Positions 47,401 through 59,400 of a stretch of 64,000 nt of DNA are shown piece after piece. The notes beneath the pieces are model-generated. The model saw only the letters and a program-made list of their open reading frames with translations, was not told where the DNA came from and searched no databases. This DNA is from Macrotis lagotis (taxonomy: Eukaryota; Chordata; Mammalia; Peramelemorphia; Peramelidae): NCBI RefSeq assembly GCF_037893015.1, contig NC_133663.1, positions 1,074,333-1,138,332 on the forward strand. The letters are read 5' to 3'. A program made the translations under genes and the position numbers. Numbering within the stretch: position 1 is the stretch's first letter; every line of letters starts with the position of its first letter.

Positions 47401-50400
47401 GGACTGGGGGGAGGGGAGGGGCTCTGGTCCTGGCCTTACCCCACGGGGCATGCTCCCCAAGGGGTCTATGCCCCACTGAGGATGGGGGAGGGGGTGGAGC
47501 AGTGGGGGGGAGATCTCAGGGGTGGGCCCAGTTGAGCTTCACCTAGAACCCCCCTTGGAAGATGCTTTCATGACTCCACAGCACTGTACAGACAGGAGCT
47601 CATCTGAGCTCCTGCCCATTTTGCAGAGGACACTGAGGCGGCAGAGGCTCGGGGACCTGCCCGGGGCCACTCAGCCAATGCTTAAGGCCGGGTCAGGAGG
47701 CCTTGTGGACTCCAGGTCTAGCTCTGGGCGCTCTGCTTGGCCTAGATGCCTAAAACGGGGGTTCCTGAGAAGGTGCCCCAGCACCTGACCCTGACACTTT
47801 AGCTCTGCCCCTGTTTTCAGAATGACTCCTATGTGCTGTCAAGGAACCTGAGCGGCAGGCCCCAGTTTGTCTTTGCCAGATTTGGCTCTGCAATTGCTGT
47901 CATAGGAGACCTCAACCAGGATGGGCTGGGCGATGTGGCCATTGGGGCTCCCCTGGAGGGGTACCCAGCAAAGGAGGATGCCAGCTTTGGGAGCATCTAC
48001 ATCTATAATGGGCACCCATTGGGCCTTGCCAGCAGCCCCTCTCAGGTAACAGCCAGGGTGTCTGGCTCCCCTCTTCCCTGGGCAGGCCCCCTGGGTACAT
48101 GGCCCACAGACACACTCAGAGAGGCCCAAAGTGTGCCCACCCACACATACACGTGTGCAGACACAGCATGTGTCCTGAACCCACATATATGCACACATAT
48201 ACAAATGCCAGAGCCACCCACTGGAAGGCCTAATGATGCAGGCACTTTCCTAAGAACTTCACAAACTTTCCTGGGGTCTTCTGGACTCTAGACCCAGGGG
48301 GGGCTGAATTAGCCCCATTTTACACAGGAGGAAACTTGAGGCAGGTAGAGGTTCAGTAGCCCACACAGAAATGCCTCATTGCCAACAACTCCTAGACAGC
48401 TTCCAGGGGCTCACTCAGGCCTCAGAGGTGAACTGATCAGGCCACCCAGGTGGCAGGTCTGGCCATATGGAGCACCCCAAGGAAGCAGGTTCTGGGATAG
48501 CTTACCCTGGAGATCCCAATCCCCACTTTGGGTGCCCAGGGTCGGGCCTCAGCTGCCTTCAGCTTCCTCAGGTGGGAAGGGGCTACAGGCAAGCTAAGGC
48601 TTTAACCAAAGGTCCTTCCCTTGGCAGTGTATCCAAGCAGCTGACCTGGCCCCCCAGTTGCAGTATTTTGGGATGTCCATTGATGGTGGTTTTGACTTCT
48701 CAGGGGATGGCTTAGTTGATGTCTCCGTTGGTTCTCTGGGCCGGGCAGCTGTGTTGCGGTAGGAGTACCCAAGTCTGCAGGGTGATCCCACATCCTCTCG
48801 TCCCTTCCCCGTCACTGAGGGCTATCCCTTCCAACAGCAGAGTGTCCAAATCCCTTCAGGAGGAAGGGGGTGAATGGGGGGGGCTGTCTGAGGTTAGAGA
48901 TGGAGTCATGTAAACCAAGGGGAGGAGGAGGTGACTGAGCCACATAAGCAGCCACTCCCCCAATATAGCTCCTGCAAAAGGAGAAGAAAGCACTGACTCA
49001 GGCCTTGGTCTCCTTCCTCTACCTTCCTAGCTCCAGGCCTGTGGTCAGACTGTGGGCCTCCATGATCTTCAGCCCAAGCATGATGAAGCCTGGCGAGGAT
49101 CAGAACATCAGCACCAAATTGTGTTTTGAGGTTACCCCAGACAGCCCATGGGCCAGGCCAGGTACCTAGAGGGGTACATGTGGGTGTGTATGTGTGAGTA
49201 GAAGTATGGGTGACTGTGTGTGACTATGTGAGTATATGTGAGTGCATGGATGACTAGGAGTGTCCATGTGAGTGGTAGCATGTGTCTGTGTGATGTGTAC
49301 ACAAACCTGGGGCCCAGCCTGAGATGGAATGCCTGCTCAGCCTGGGGGGCTCTGTCTTTGGTCCCCCTGATACAGAGGCAGGAGGCTCCCAGCAGGACCA
49401 GGTCCAAGGCCCTGGGGTCTCTGGCCCCTTCTCTCTCCAGACTTTTCTGGGCCCCTGCATTGTGGGGGGCTTTGGGGATCTCTCTGTTGATCTCTTCTCC
49501 AACTATCCATTATGCTAAGCATTCATTAGCCCTCACTCTGAACCAGACCCTGGTCATTCAGTAAGGGCTGGGAATTCCAGTAAAGTTGGGAGGTCAGTGC
49601 TTGCCCTCCAGGGACTGACAATCTAGTGGGGCTAGACCATCCACAAAATGGAGGTGTCTGCAGAGGATCTGGGGGTGAGCTCCGGAGGGCAGTTGGAGAG
49701 AAATGAAGGCAGGTTGGCCTGGGGAATCTCCTTCAGGAGTTCCTGGGAGGGGCCCTGGCAGTGAAGGAGGCTATGGGGCTGAAGGCTCGAGCTGCCATGG
49801 TGCAGGGGTGGCTGCACAATGATGGAAGAAAGCCCAGGGGAATCCACAGTACAGTCTGGAGAGGCCTGAAGGAATGACCCCACTAGATTCCTTCTTGAAA
49901 AGAGACTTCTCTGAGGTGGAGGAGAGAGAGAGAAAGGATCTGGGCCCTAAGTGCCTGAAGAAGGAAGGAGACAAGAGCAGAAAGGGGGGAAAATGAGGAT
50001 AAAAGATGTTAGAAACCAAGGAGCACAGATCTATGGGAGGAAGGAAGGAAGGAAGGAAGGAAGGAAGGAAGGAAGGAAGGAAGGAAGGAAGGAAGGAAGG
50101 AAGGAAGGAAGGAAGGAAGGAAGGAAGGAAGGAAGGAAGGAAGGAAGAAAGGAAGGAAGGAAGGAAGGAAGGAAGGAAGGAAGGAAGGAAAGAACGATGG
50201 GCAGACACTGGACTAAGCATTTTCTAATTATCTCCTCTGACCCTCACAACCACCCTGGGTAGGAGGATTCCCATTTTATAGATGAGGAGACTGAGGTAGA
50301 TGAGGTGAAGTGACCGGGCCAGCTTTCCTGACTCCCTCATTTGAACAGGGCCACCCCAGGTGGGCCCCCTTCCCTTCAGTTCCCCCTTGCTCCCAGGTCA

Positions 50401-53400
50401 TCTGCCCCGCCGATGATCCTTGGGATGGGGCTGCCCAGGAGGGCTCTCCCCTGGCCTCAGGAGATGCTCCATCCTTGTTCCAGGGCCTAAGGCACTGTCT
50501 CTGAATGTGACTGTTGAGCTTGATGTGAAGAAGTCATGGAAGCGGGTTCTGTTTGAAGATCGGAGTTCCAGGAGGCAGCAGGAGGGGCCAGTCACTGACT
50601 GTCTCCGTTTCCATCTCACCCCAGTGGAGAGAGAGGTAGGGGCCAGGGCCTCATGCCATGGAATGGCACAGTGGCCGAGTTGAGTGAGAACTCCCCAAGG
50701 TCCTCTCAGCTGCCCAAGGCACTGGCAGATGCCAGAGATGTGACCTCTGGGCACAGCCCTCAAGGACTGACATTCCAAATCTCTCAGAGAAGGCCCTGGG
50801 ACCTCTGACTGAGCCCCCCTCCCCTCCTCCCACTTATCCTCCTGATCATTCCATCTCTCCTGGAGAAGGGGCAAGTGCCAGCTCCTGGCCCTCCACCCTA
50901 GGGACAACAGGCAGTTGTTACTCTCCCAGGAAGCAGTGCCTGCTTCCCTCCCCCCAATCCCTCACTCCTTCATTGGGTTCCATAAACATTCAAGAAATCC
51001 CTGCTGAGTGCAGCCCCTGCCCTCGTGGGGCTTCCGGTCTAACAGGAGGTAGCTCCAAGAGGGTGCTCATTACCAATGAGAGGAATCGGAGAAGACTCCC
51101 TGGTGGAGGGGGTCCTGGACCAGGCAGAGACAGGAAGGGAAGGCCTTCTAGCCAAATGTCCCCCACATTCTTTATCCAGTGTGGATCAAAACCTTAACAC
51201 CAGCTGTGAGACCTCAGTTTTATCTCTCAAGGGGGAGAACAGCCCTAGCAGAATTGTCCCAGGATTTTTGTGGGACTCCCTTAAGGGAAGTGCTAAGCAT
51301 GGAGGACCCAGGGCCTGGCACATCTGGCCTGGAGACCCTGGATAAGAGGCTCAATCTGCCAGAGGCCCCTCCCAGGTACCATCTCCTTTGAGTTCCCAAC
51401 TACAGAAGAGAACATTGTTGGTGAAAGGTTCCCTATGGAATCTGGATGATGAGAACAACGATGACTGGAAATCTCAGAAGAGTTCCCCAGCCCTCCCCCC
51501 AAATTCCTTCCGTATACCTTGGGGTGGAGGCAGCTGGCTAGGGAGCCCAGGGCCCCTCTGTCCCTACCAAGGGGCAGCCATCAGCTGACCGGAGTCCCCC
51601 CCCCCATCTTCTGTGGCAGGTGTGTGATAATGATTGCTTCTCCAACATCACAATCAGGGTCAGCTACCAGTTGAGTGACCTGGAGGGCCACTGGGAGCCC
51701 CCTCATCCCATCCTGGATCAGCTCAGACAGCCCATAGCCCACTTTGAGGTACCAACTCAACCCAGTCCAAGAGGGGCTAGAGGAGCTAGAGCTCAGGACT
51801 CCTCTGGGATAGCCCCTATGTATAGGTGGGTGGGTAAGTCCTGGGGTCAGACCTCAGACACTTGGGGACCAACCAAGCAAAGGAGGGAAAAGAGTGGGTG
51901 GGAGGGACAGGGGTTTCCAATGCCTGAGGAAGGAAGCAGGCCATGCGCGAATGGAGTCTGGAAGCAAAACTCCTGGGATGTTATATTTATTCAGAATTAG
52001 GGAAGTAGATTCAAAGCTCTCTTAAACCAGGAAATCAGAACTGCTGGTAATGGAGTTCTGTTTTCAGTGGGGTTGGAAGGCTGTTGTTTGGGGGAGCAGC
52101 TCTTTCTGCCTCTTCCTCCTGCTGCTACTGACATTGGGCAATCTTATCTGACCCAACATCACTGGCAGAGGGGCTGTTCCTAATTTTCCCGACTTGATCA
52201 TTGAGGAGGGTCACACAGAAGTGTTGGAGGCTGCCTCCAGGTCCAGCACTCTGAACCCTCTGACCCAGGTGGTGAAAGCTGCCCACTGCCCCAATCTATG
52301 AGGAGCAGGAAGGGGGTGTTCCTGCCTAGCTGCTCAGCTGGACACTGGAACCCACACATCTTAACCAGGTTCAGACTCAAGATGCCAGCAGTATTTCTCT
52401 TAAAATGTCCAATAGTTCAGAGAGGTCACCTCGGCCAACCATGCCCTTTCCTCACTCCCAATGTATAGCTGAATATTAGCCCCTTCCTAAAGTCTGCTGC
52501 ACTGGTCAAGGTCTGCGAGGGCCGATGATTTCTGTGATGGCCTTGAACTTGGCTCTCCCTCCCCATAAAGTCCCATACTCTAATTCAATGTCTCTGAATT
52601 TACCCACAGTTGCCCTATGAGAAGGAGTGCAAGGACAGACTGGTTTGTGCCGCAGAATTGATGCTGACAACTCACCTGGCCTCGTAAGTTAAAATCTACT
52701 TCAGGGAAACATCTCCATCAATTCTCAAATCTGGTCTTTCCGTCACCCACAGCATCCAGGTTAGAGCAGAGGATAGTATTCTGATGGAATGTGACAAAAG
52801 CCCAGACAGGCCACATGGCCTGCAGGCACAGAGAACTCACTACCTCATAAAGTAACCTGCTCCATTTTAAAACAACTTTAGATGTCAGGAAATTCTTGTG
52901 AGGAGTTAAAATACTCTTCCCCACAGGAGAATCTTCCACCAAATTTAGAACCCATCCCACCTTAAACCACCTGTCAGACCTGGCTTCCTCTGACCAGGCT
53001 GGGTTTGGCTTTTAAGGCCTTTTACAACCTGGACCTCCTACCTGACCAGTCACCTTAGAGACCTGGCCAACAAATACCAGTCTTCTCTTCTCCACCTCCC
53101 TTCCACAGATGAGGTTTTGTTTTTTTGTTTTTTAGTTTTTTGCAAGGCAATGGGGTTAAGTGGCTTGCCCAAGGCCACACAGCTAGGTAATTATTGTGTC
53201 TGAGAGTGGATTTGAACCCAGGTACTCCTGACTCCAAGGCCGGTGCTTTATCCACTACACCGCCTAGCCACCCCAACTAGACCACCTAGCCGCCCCACTA
53301 TGCCACCTAGCCGCCCCATACAGATGAGTTCTTTTAAGAAGCCTCTACTCCCCAGCTCTTAGTCTGGTTTCTAGCCCTTGTCCCTCCAAGGGACTTGGTC

Positions 53401-56400
53401 TCTCACCAACCAAATCCAAGAATCTCATCCTTCTTGCCCAGATCTCCTTTCCCTGGGATTTCAGACTCTGCTTTCTCCCTTGGTCACCCTCCTTGCTCAG
53501 GTTATTTGGTTAACTCATCCCCATACCCTGCCCCATGACCACGGGGGCCCTTAAGTTCTTCCTAAGAGGCTCCTTCATCTCCCTCCCACACTCCAGACCC
53601 ACTTCAACAGATGACTTTGGGCATCTCCATTGGGATTGAACCTGTTCAAAAAGGAATCTTAAAGCTACTCCTAAATTTTGTTTCAATTGTGAGCATCCCT
53701 CTGCTCCCCGTTGTCTAGATTTCCCCCCTGAAGCCCCTTCCTATATCCAATCAGTTGCTAGATATGGTGGGCTAGCTCAGACTCTCTTCACCTAGCCTCT
53801 AGACAGCTGGTGGTGAGGGACCCGGTGGGTGATGCCTCTGTTCTACATTCCTGCTCTCCTTTGTTGTAAGTGCACCTTTTCCTCCAGCTACCAGCGTCCA
53901 TAGGCATATACTGACATGCCAAGCCACAAGATTGCTCACTCATCAAGGGCAGGGAACTTCTTTGGGGAGTCCTCTTTCCTGCACTCTGATTTCTCATACT
54001 ATCCCACATGCAGCACATTGCTTCATCCGTGCTTCTTGGATTGGGTTAGGCATGCCCTGAGCCCCCACAACTTGTGTTCAGAGGTTCTTGCACTAGGCAA
54101 ACAGCAAAGGACAGGTGGAGATGACTGCCAAGCCCTTCTCAGCAATCTCTGAAGAGTCTAGTCAAAGTGCTGCAGGTCGCAAGGAGGGGGAAAAGCTCTC
54201 AAGAGGAAACCAGACAGATTCTGTCAGCTCTACAGCAGGGAGCTTGATCTGGAGTCCTGGGGAACTTCTAGGACAATCCTGAAAGGGATGGTTAGTCAGT
54301 CATCACCTAGAGTCAGCCTCACTTCAGCAAGCTCGTGTTATGCCAGACTCAGCTGACTGCCTTTTGCATAGGGGTTATAAATGAATGAGAAGAGGAAAGA
54401 CTCCAAGTTTACAGACTTTAGAGACATCTGGTACCATATTGCATTTTTGACGTAGATTAGACATAAATGAGATCTAGAGCAGTCCCTGGTCAAATCTCAG
54501 TGGGAAGGAGGGAATCTGGGCTGGGTCCTCTGCTGTTCAACATTTTTATTAATGACTGGAGTAAATTACTAAGTAAAAACTGAGCAACTACCGTGAATAA
54601 AGCACTGTACCAGTTATTGGGGTTATGAAGACCCTTAAAAGAGATAGGCAACATTTAACAAACAAAATAAATAAGTGCATTTCAAAGGCAAGGCCTCATG
54701 AAAGGACATGGTGCAAAAGAGGGATTCTAAGATGGGGAGGAGGGCATGCATGCCTGGGGACAGCCAGTCCAGTCCAAAAAGTGTTGCTAACTGGTCCTAA
54801 TGGCAATCCATAGGGAGCCAGTGATGCTTACTGAGCAGAGGAATAGCAGTCCATGGATTTGGCTGCCATAGTCCAGGTGAGGGATGATTAAGGTTTGGGT
54901 AAGGACAGGAGCTTTCCACTCACAGATGGAAAGAAAGAACATGTGCCAGAGGCTGAGTGGCTAAATAGCTAGAAGGGTTACAGGTACAAACAGGTGGCAG
55001 CAGATTCTAATTTGGGGCCACAGCCAGAAAGGGGAAATTCAAAAGGGATGAATGTGTCTAACACTTGAAATTAAAAATAACCCACTTCCCAAGAAGAAGA
55101 GGAGGGAGATGTGAGTGATAAATCCAAGTCTAACAAGAACCAATAATATGATGATACAGTGGTTGAGAATCTGTACCCACTGTATACACCATCCAAATAT
55201 CTTGTGCAGGACGAAAGTAGTGGTGGGGGTCACTAAAGAAGTGACAATGACCATTCATCTCACCAACACCGGGGAAGACTCCTATATGACCAGAATGATT
55301 TTGATGCATTCTCCAAACCTTCGACTGAAGAGAATCCAAAAGGTGAGTTCAGATTTTCTAATATTAGGGCCACTGTCTTTCCTTCCCTGGTTTGTAAAGA
55401 GAAGAGTGATAGGAGTCTGCAAACTCTTTGAACAATGACCTGAGCTTCCAGTGAGGGCAACATTTGAGATTTTCAAAGGGATGTTTAGTGACCGACTAGA
55501 AAAGGAAGCAGTGATCCCCAAGAGCCAGCCTGGCTTCATCTAGACAGCAGAGGGATGTGGGCCCCAGGGTTCTCAGTGGGAAACCCCTCTCTTCATTCCC
55601 TTCTGTGTTCACAGCCCGCCTCGCCCTCCTCACCCTCCATAGAGTGCACAGACCCTACCCTTGCCAGCCCTGTCCTAGCCATCATCTGTAGGATTGGCCA
55701 CTCTGTATTCAAGAGGTCACATGTAAGTTCACTGTGGGCTCTACCTTCGATATCCCTGTTACCAAGATCTGCTCAGAGACTAAGCCCCAATCTCCACATC
55801 CTAATCCAGGTTGCTCATCATCAGGAGCGGGCAAGGCAACTTTCCCAACGCACAAGCCAACATCCCTTGCAGAACAAATGGCTTTTGTTGATTTAGAGGG
55901 GTGTTCATGTGTTCTCTCTCCTCTAAAACAGGTCAATTTTTCAATAACTTGGCAAATAGATGAAAAGAAACTTCCCAGCGACAAAGCAGAAATTACCATT
56001 AATGTCACCAAGTAAGTGGGCAACTTGGTGGTGTACTGGTTGGGGTCCTGTAGTCAGGAGGACCTGCATTCCAATCTGACCTCAGACTCTTCCTAGCTAT
56101 GTGAGCCAGGGCAAGTGACTTCACCTCGTTTGCACTGCAGCATCCCTGCATGGGGTCTTGTAAGTTCTCTTCACACTGAACCGACTCAACAACCACAAAG
56201 CTCTTCTCTTGTGGGGCTTTCTAAAGGTCTTGTGAATTAACTGAGAGTTAAGCTCTGAAGTCAGATACTGTTCTCTCATTTCAACTCCAGGGACTTTGGT
56301 CAGACAAGTCCTCGGAGTAATTACATCCTTGGGCCTCTAGAGAGAGCTTTCTTAAGTCTCAAGTTTTAAAAGTCTTTTTAAAGACCCTTCAGGACATCCT

Positions 56401-59400
56401 AAGTTCTTCAGAAACTCCTTAAAAAGAATTTGATTTAAGGGCAAGGTTATGTTGCTGGTGCCCGTTCTTCTTCCCCCTGAGGAAGCTCCCCCTCCCCCCC
56501 AGAGTCTGTATCCATTGCTATCTCTGCAGACACACTCAGCCATCACTTAACCCATGCCCTCCCCTTGGATTCTGGCGGATGCTCAGGCAGAAATCAGCCA
56601 GGGAGGAGGCGGCCATGGCCAAGAAGCAAGCCGTCTCTCCTTTCCTTCCTCAGTGCCAATGGGCAGTTGCCAGTGATCAAGAGGCAGGAGCTTCAGGTCA
56701 AATACGCCCTCACAGTAGCTCTCGAAAAGTAAGTGGGCTTGTGGTTCCCCCGGGGGGCTGGGGCAGGACCAGTGCAGACTGAAGCTGCTACAAATGATTC
56801 AAGATGGTCACTGGGACCGTCCAAAGTGTCTCCTCCTGCCTCTGCTGTGGGCATTTTGACATCTACTTTAGATCCCTGGCCTCCCATGTCCTGTCCTGGC
56901 TCCCCTGTCCCCCTACTCTCTTTGAGGGGCTCTAGATCCAACTCATTTGGGGCCTCTCACCCACAGACCCCAAGTGATATACATGAACACCAGGCAAGGC
57001 CTCTCAGAGCATAAGGAATTCAAGTTTAATGTAGGTATCCCGGGGTTCGTGCTTGCCCACCTCCTGGTTAAGCCAGGGGTTGACTTTCTCTGTCTCTTGT
57101 CTTTGTAGATTCATGGGGAAAATCCCTTTGGAGCTGAGTTTTTACTAGAGGTCTGTGTTCCAGTCAAAATGCAAGACCAGGAAATTATAAAACTGAAGAA
57201 TGCAACGACCACACAGGTACCTAAAAACTACTCTTGGTGGTCATTCTGTACAGGGCTCTCTCAATCTGGGTCTTCCTTAAACCAGAAAAGGAGCCCTAGG
57301 GGAAAAAGGTAACAGGTGCTCCAGGACCCCCAGTATCATCCCCATTGCCCTGAAAAGGACCAGGGAATCATGGCACCTTTTCTTCCCTTCTTGAAGAAAT
57401 CAAGGACTCAGACCTTTGGAGAGGGAGTCTGTTTCCCCTTTGGGCTCTGCGGGTGGCAAACAGGAGAACTGCCCCAGTGGCTCTGGTCCCTCCCCACTCT
57501 CCATCACCTGGTCCTCTAGGACTCTCTCCCTTCCAGGTTCTCTTTTGTTCCCTGCACTTCCACTCTCTCGGCTTCAGGCTGGAGTCATTAGCATGACAGC
57601 ACCACCTCCCCACCTGCCTGGAGCCCTAGGCCATCCTTTTTCTTCACCTACTGTTAATCTGCTCCTCTGGGTTGAGGCCCCTAGAAAATTTCAAAAACCA
57701 AGACTGAAAATAGGAAATATTCTTTTATAGCATCCCTCAGAGTTTAGAGTTTTCAGTTTGGGCTGACCTGAGAACAAATGCTTTTTAAAGGCAAAGTTGT
57801 ACGGAAGACATTTTTCTAGCTCAGAAAAATATCGAGGAGGCCCTAAGCTGGTCACCAAGGCAGGGCGGGTCATCGGAATAGGCTGTGGCTCTGCAGCAGC
57901 TCTGTGGCCGACTCAAAGCCCAGCACAGACTCGTGGAAAGCCTGGATCTGCTGCCGCACCTGCCGCATGGGCCCCGTGAGGACTTTCTTCTTAAAGGTCA
58001 TCTCCTTAAGCACCTTGTCCGCCAGGTAATGGAGCCACAGCACGTTGCTGTAGGGCTGGTAGGGGGCCCAGTGATTACGGGTCCTCTTTTTCATGAGCCT
58101 GTAGATCTCAAACTGGTAGTCCCCTTGGCCCTGGAAGAGTTCTTGCTCCTGGGAGATGTCACAGAAGACCACCAGGCCATCCTTCTCCAGCCGGGACAGC
58201 GTATAGTCTATGATGTTGACGTGGATACCGTGTGTGGCGATGGTGCCGGCCTGTCCGTCGAGCGTGTAGCCCAGCTCCTTGGCGCTAGTCTTCTTCACCA
58301 GCACATTGCCCCAGTGCAGGTCTCGATGCTCAAAGCGGAGGGCCGCCTCGGCCACGGCCAGGGCGGCCGTGACCTGGTGCAGCAGGCTCTTGGCCGTGGC
58401 CACAGAAGACAGCTGCTTCCTCATGTGCTCCAGGTCTACACCCCCAAATTCAAACTCCAGCACCACATAGAGCTGCTCCGGGCCAAAACAGTCTGGCCGC
58501 TCGTTCTCCGAGTCCTGCTGGAGGTGGAAGGCATCCCAGGCCCGGAGCAGCAAGTCGGGGTAGGGGCCCTGCACACAGCGGACCGAGTAGAGGCCGATGA
58601 AGCCCTCAGTCCGGTTGGGGGCCTCCTCAGATAGGAGGCTCAGCTCCTTGGAGATGATGATCTCCGGCAGGATCTCTCCAAAGGTTTTCTGGGGGCTTCC
58701 GTTCACCAGCGCCTCCCCCTCGATGGCTATGACTTTCAAGGCCATGGTGCGGCTCCCCACCACAGCCCGGAACACCTCCCCAAACACGCCCTCCCCAATC
58801 TTTTCACAGCTCTGGATCCTGTCCCTAGACAGGTAGTGGTCAAATGTCAACGGCCCTTCCTGCTGGCACTCCCGGTACACCTTCTCAGCATCCGACAGCA
58901 CCATCTCGGCGGTGGGCAGGGACTTGTTGGGGGTCAGCATGTACATGGAGGAGGTCTGCCAGGGGGTACCGCCTGGGGCTCCAAACGAGTCTAGGAGCAG
59001 GGAGCTGCAGGGGGTCCCTGGGGGCTGCAGCTCGGCCACGACCTTCTTGTGAAAGGAGAGTGAGGCCCGGGCCTGGGCCCAGCCCTCAGTGGGGTGCTTC
59101 TGGCCCAGGGGGACCTTCCGGCGGGGCCCAGTCTGGGGGGGCCGGCTCCTCTTCCAGCGGGCAGAGCTGAAGCCGCTGATGCAGGCCTTCCTGGCCGTGC
59201 CCTGGGGCGGGCCCCGGGGGCAGGCCGGGGTGGCCAGGGCGGGCTTGGCCGCCTGCCTGCGGGGCCGCCCGCGGGGCTCCTCGGGGAGAGCCTTGGGGAG
59301 AGCCTTGGGGGGCGCCGAGGCGGGGCTGAAGAGGGAGGCGCTGGTGGCCAGGCTGTCCCCCGCCTGCCCGGGCTCCGGCTCGAGGCTCAGGTTGGGCACC

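Larger units (their letters stand above)
49162..50483. other. ITGAE intron 17
   Basis: Contains a TGTG-rich patch near 49175-49290, an old L3/CR1-like tail about 49500-49630, the GGAA microsatellite at 50037-50190 and a MIR-like fragment at 50225-50310. Confidence 0.65.

Noticed and set aside
49130-49135. Alternative donor inside ITGAE exon 17 after CFE
   Set aside because: GTTACC is a poor donor, and ending there would leave phase 0, which does not fit the phase-1 start of exon 18 fixed by its reading frame.
56967-57030. Apparent one-base frameshift in ITGAE exon 25
   Set aside because: A recount showed the exon is 64 bases (start 56967), which closes the phase and gives QGLSEHKEF as expected.
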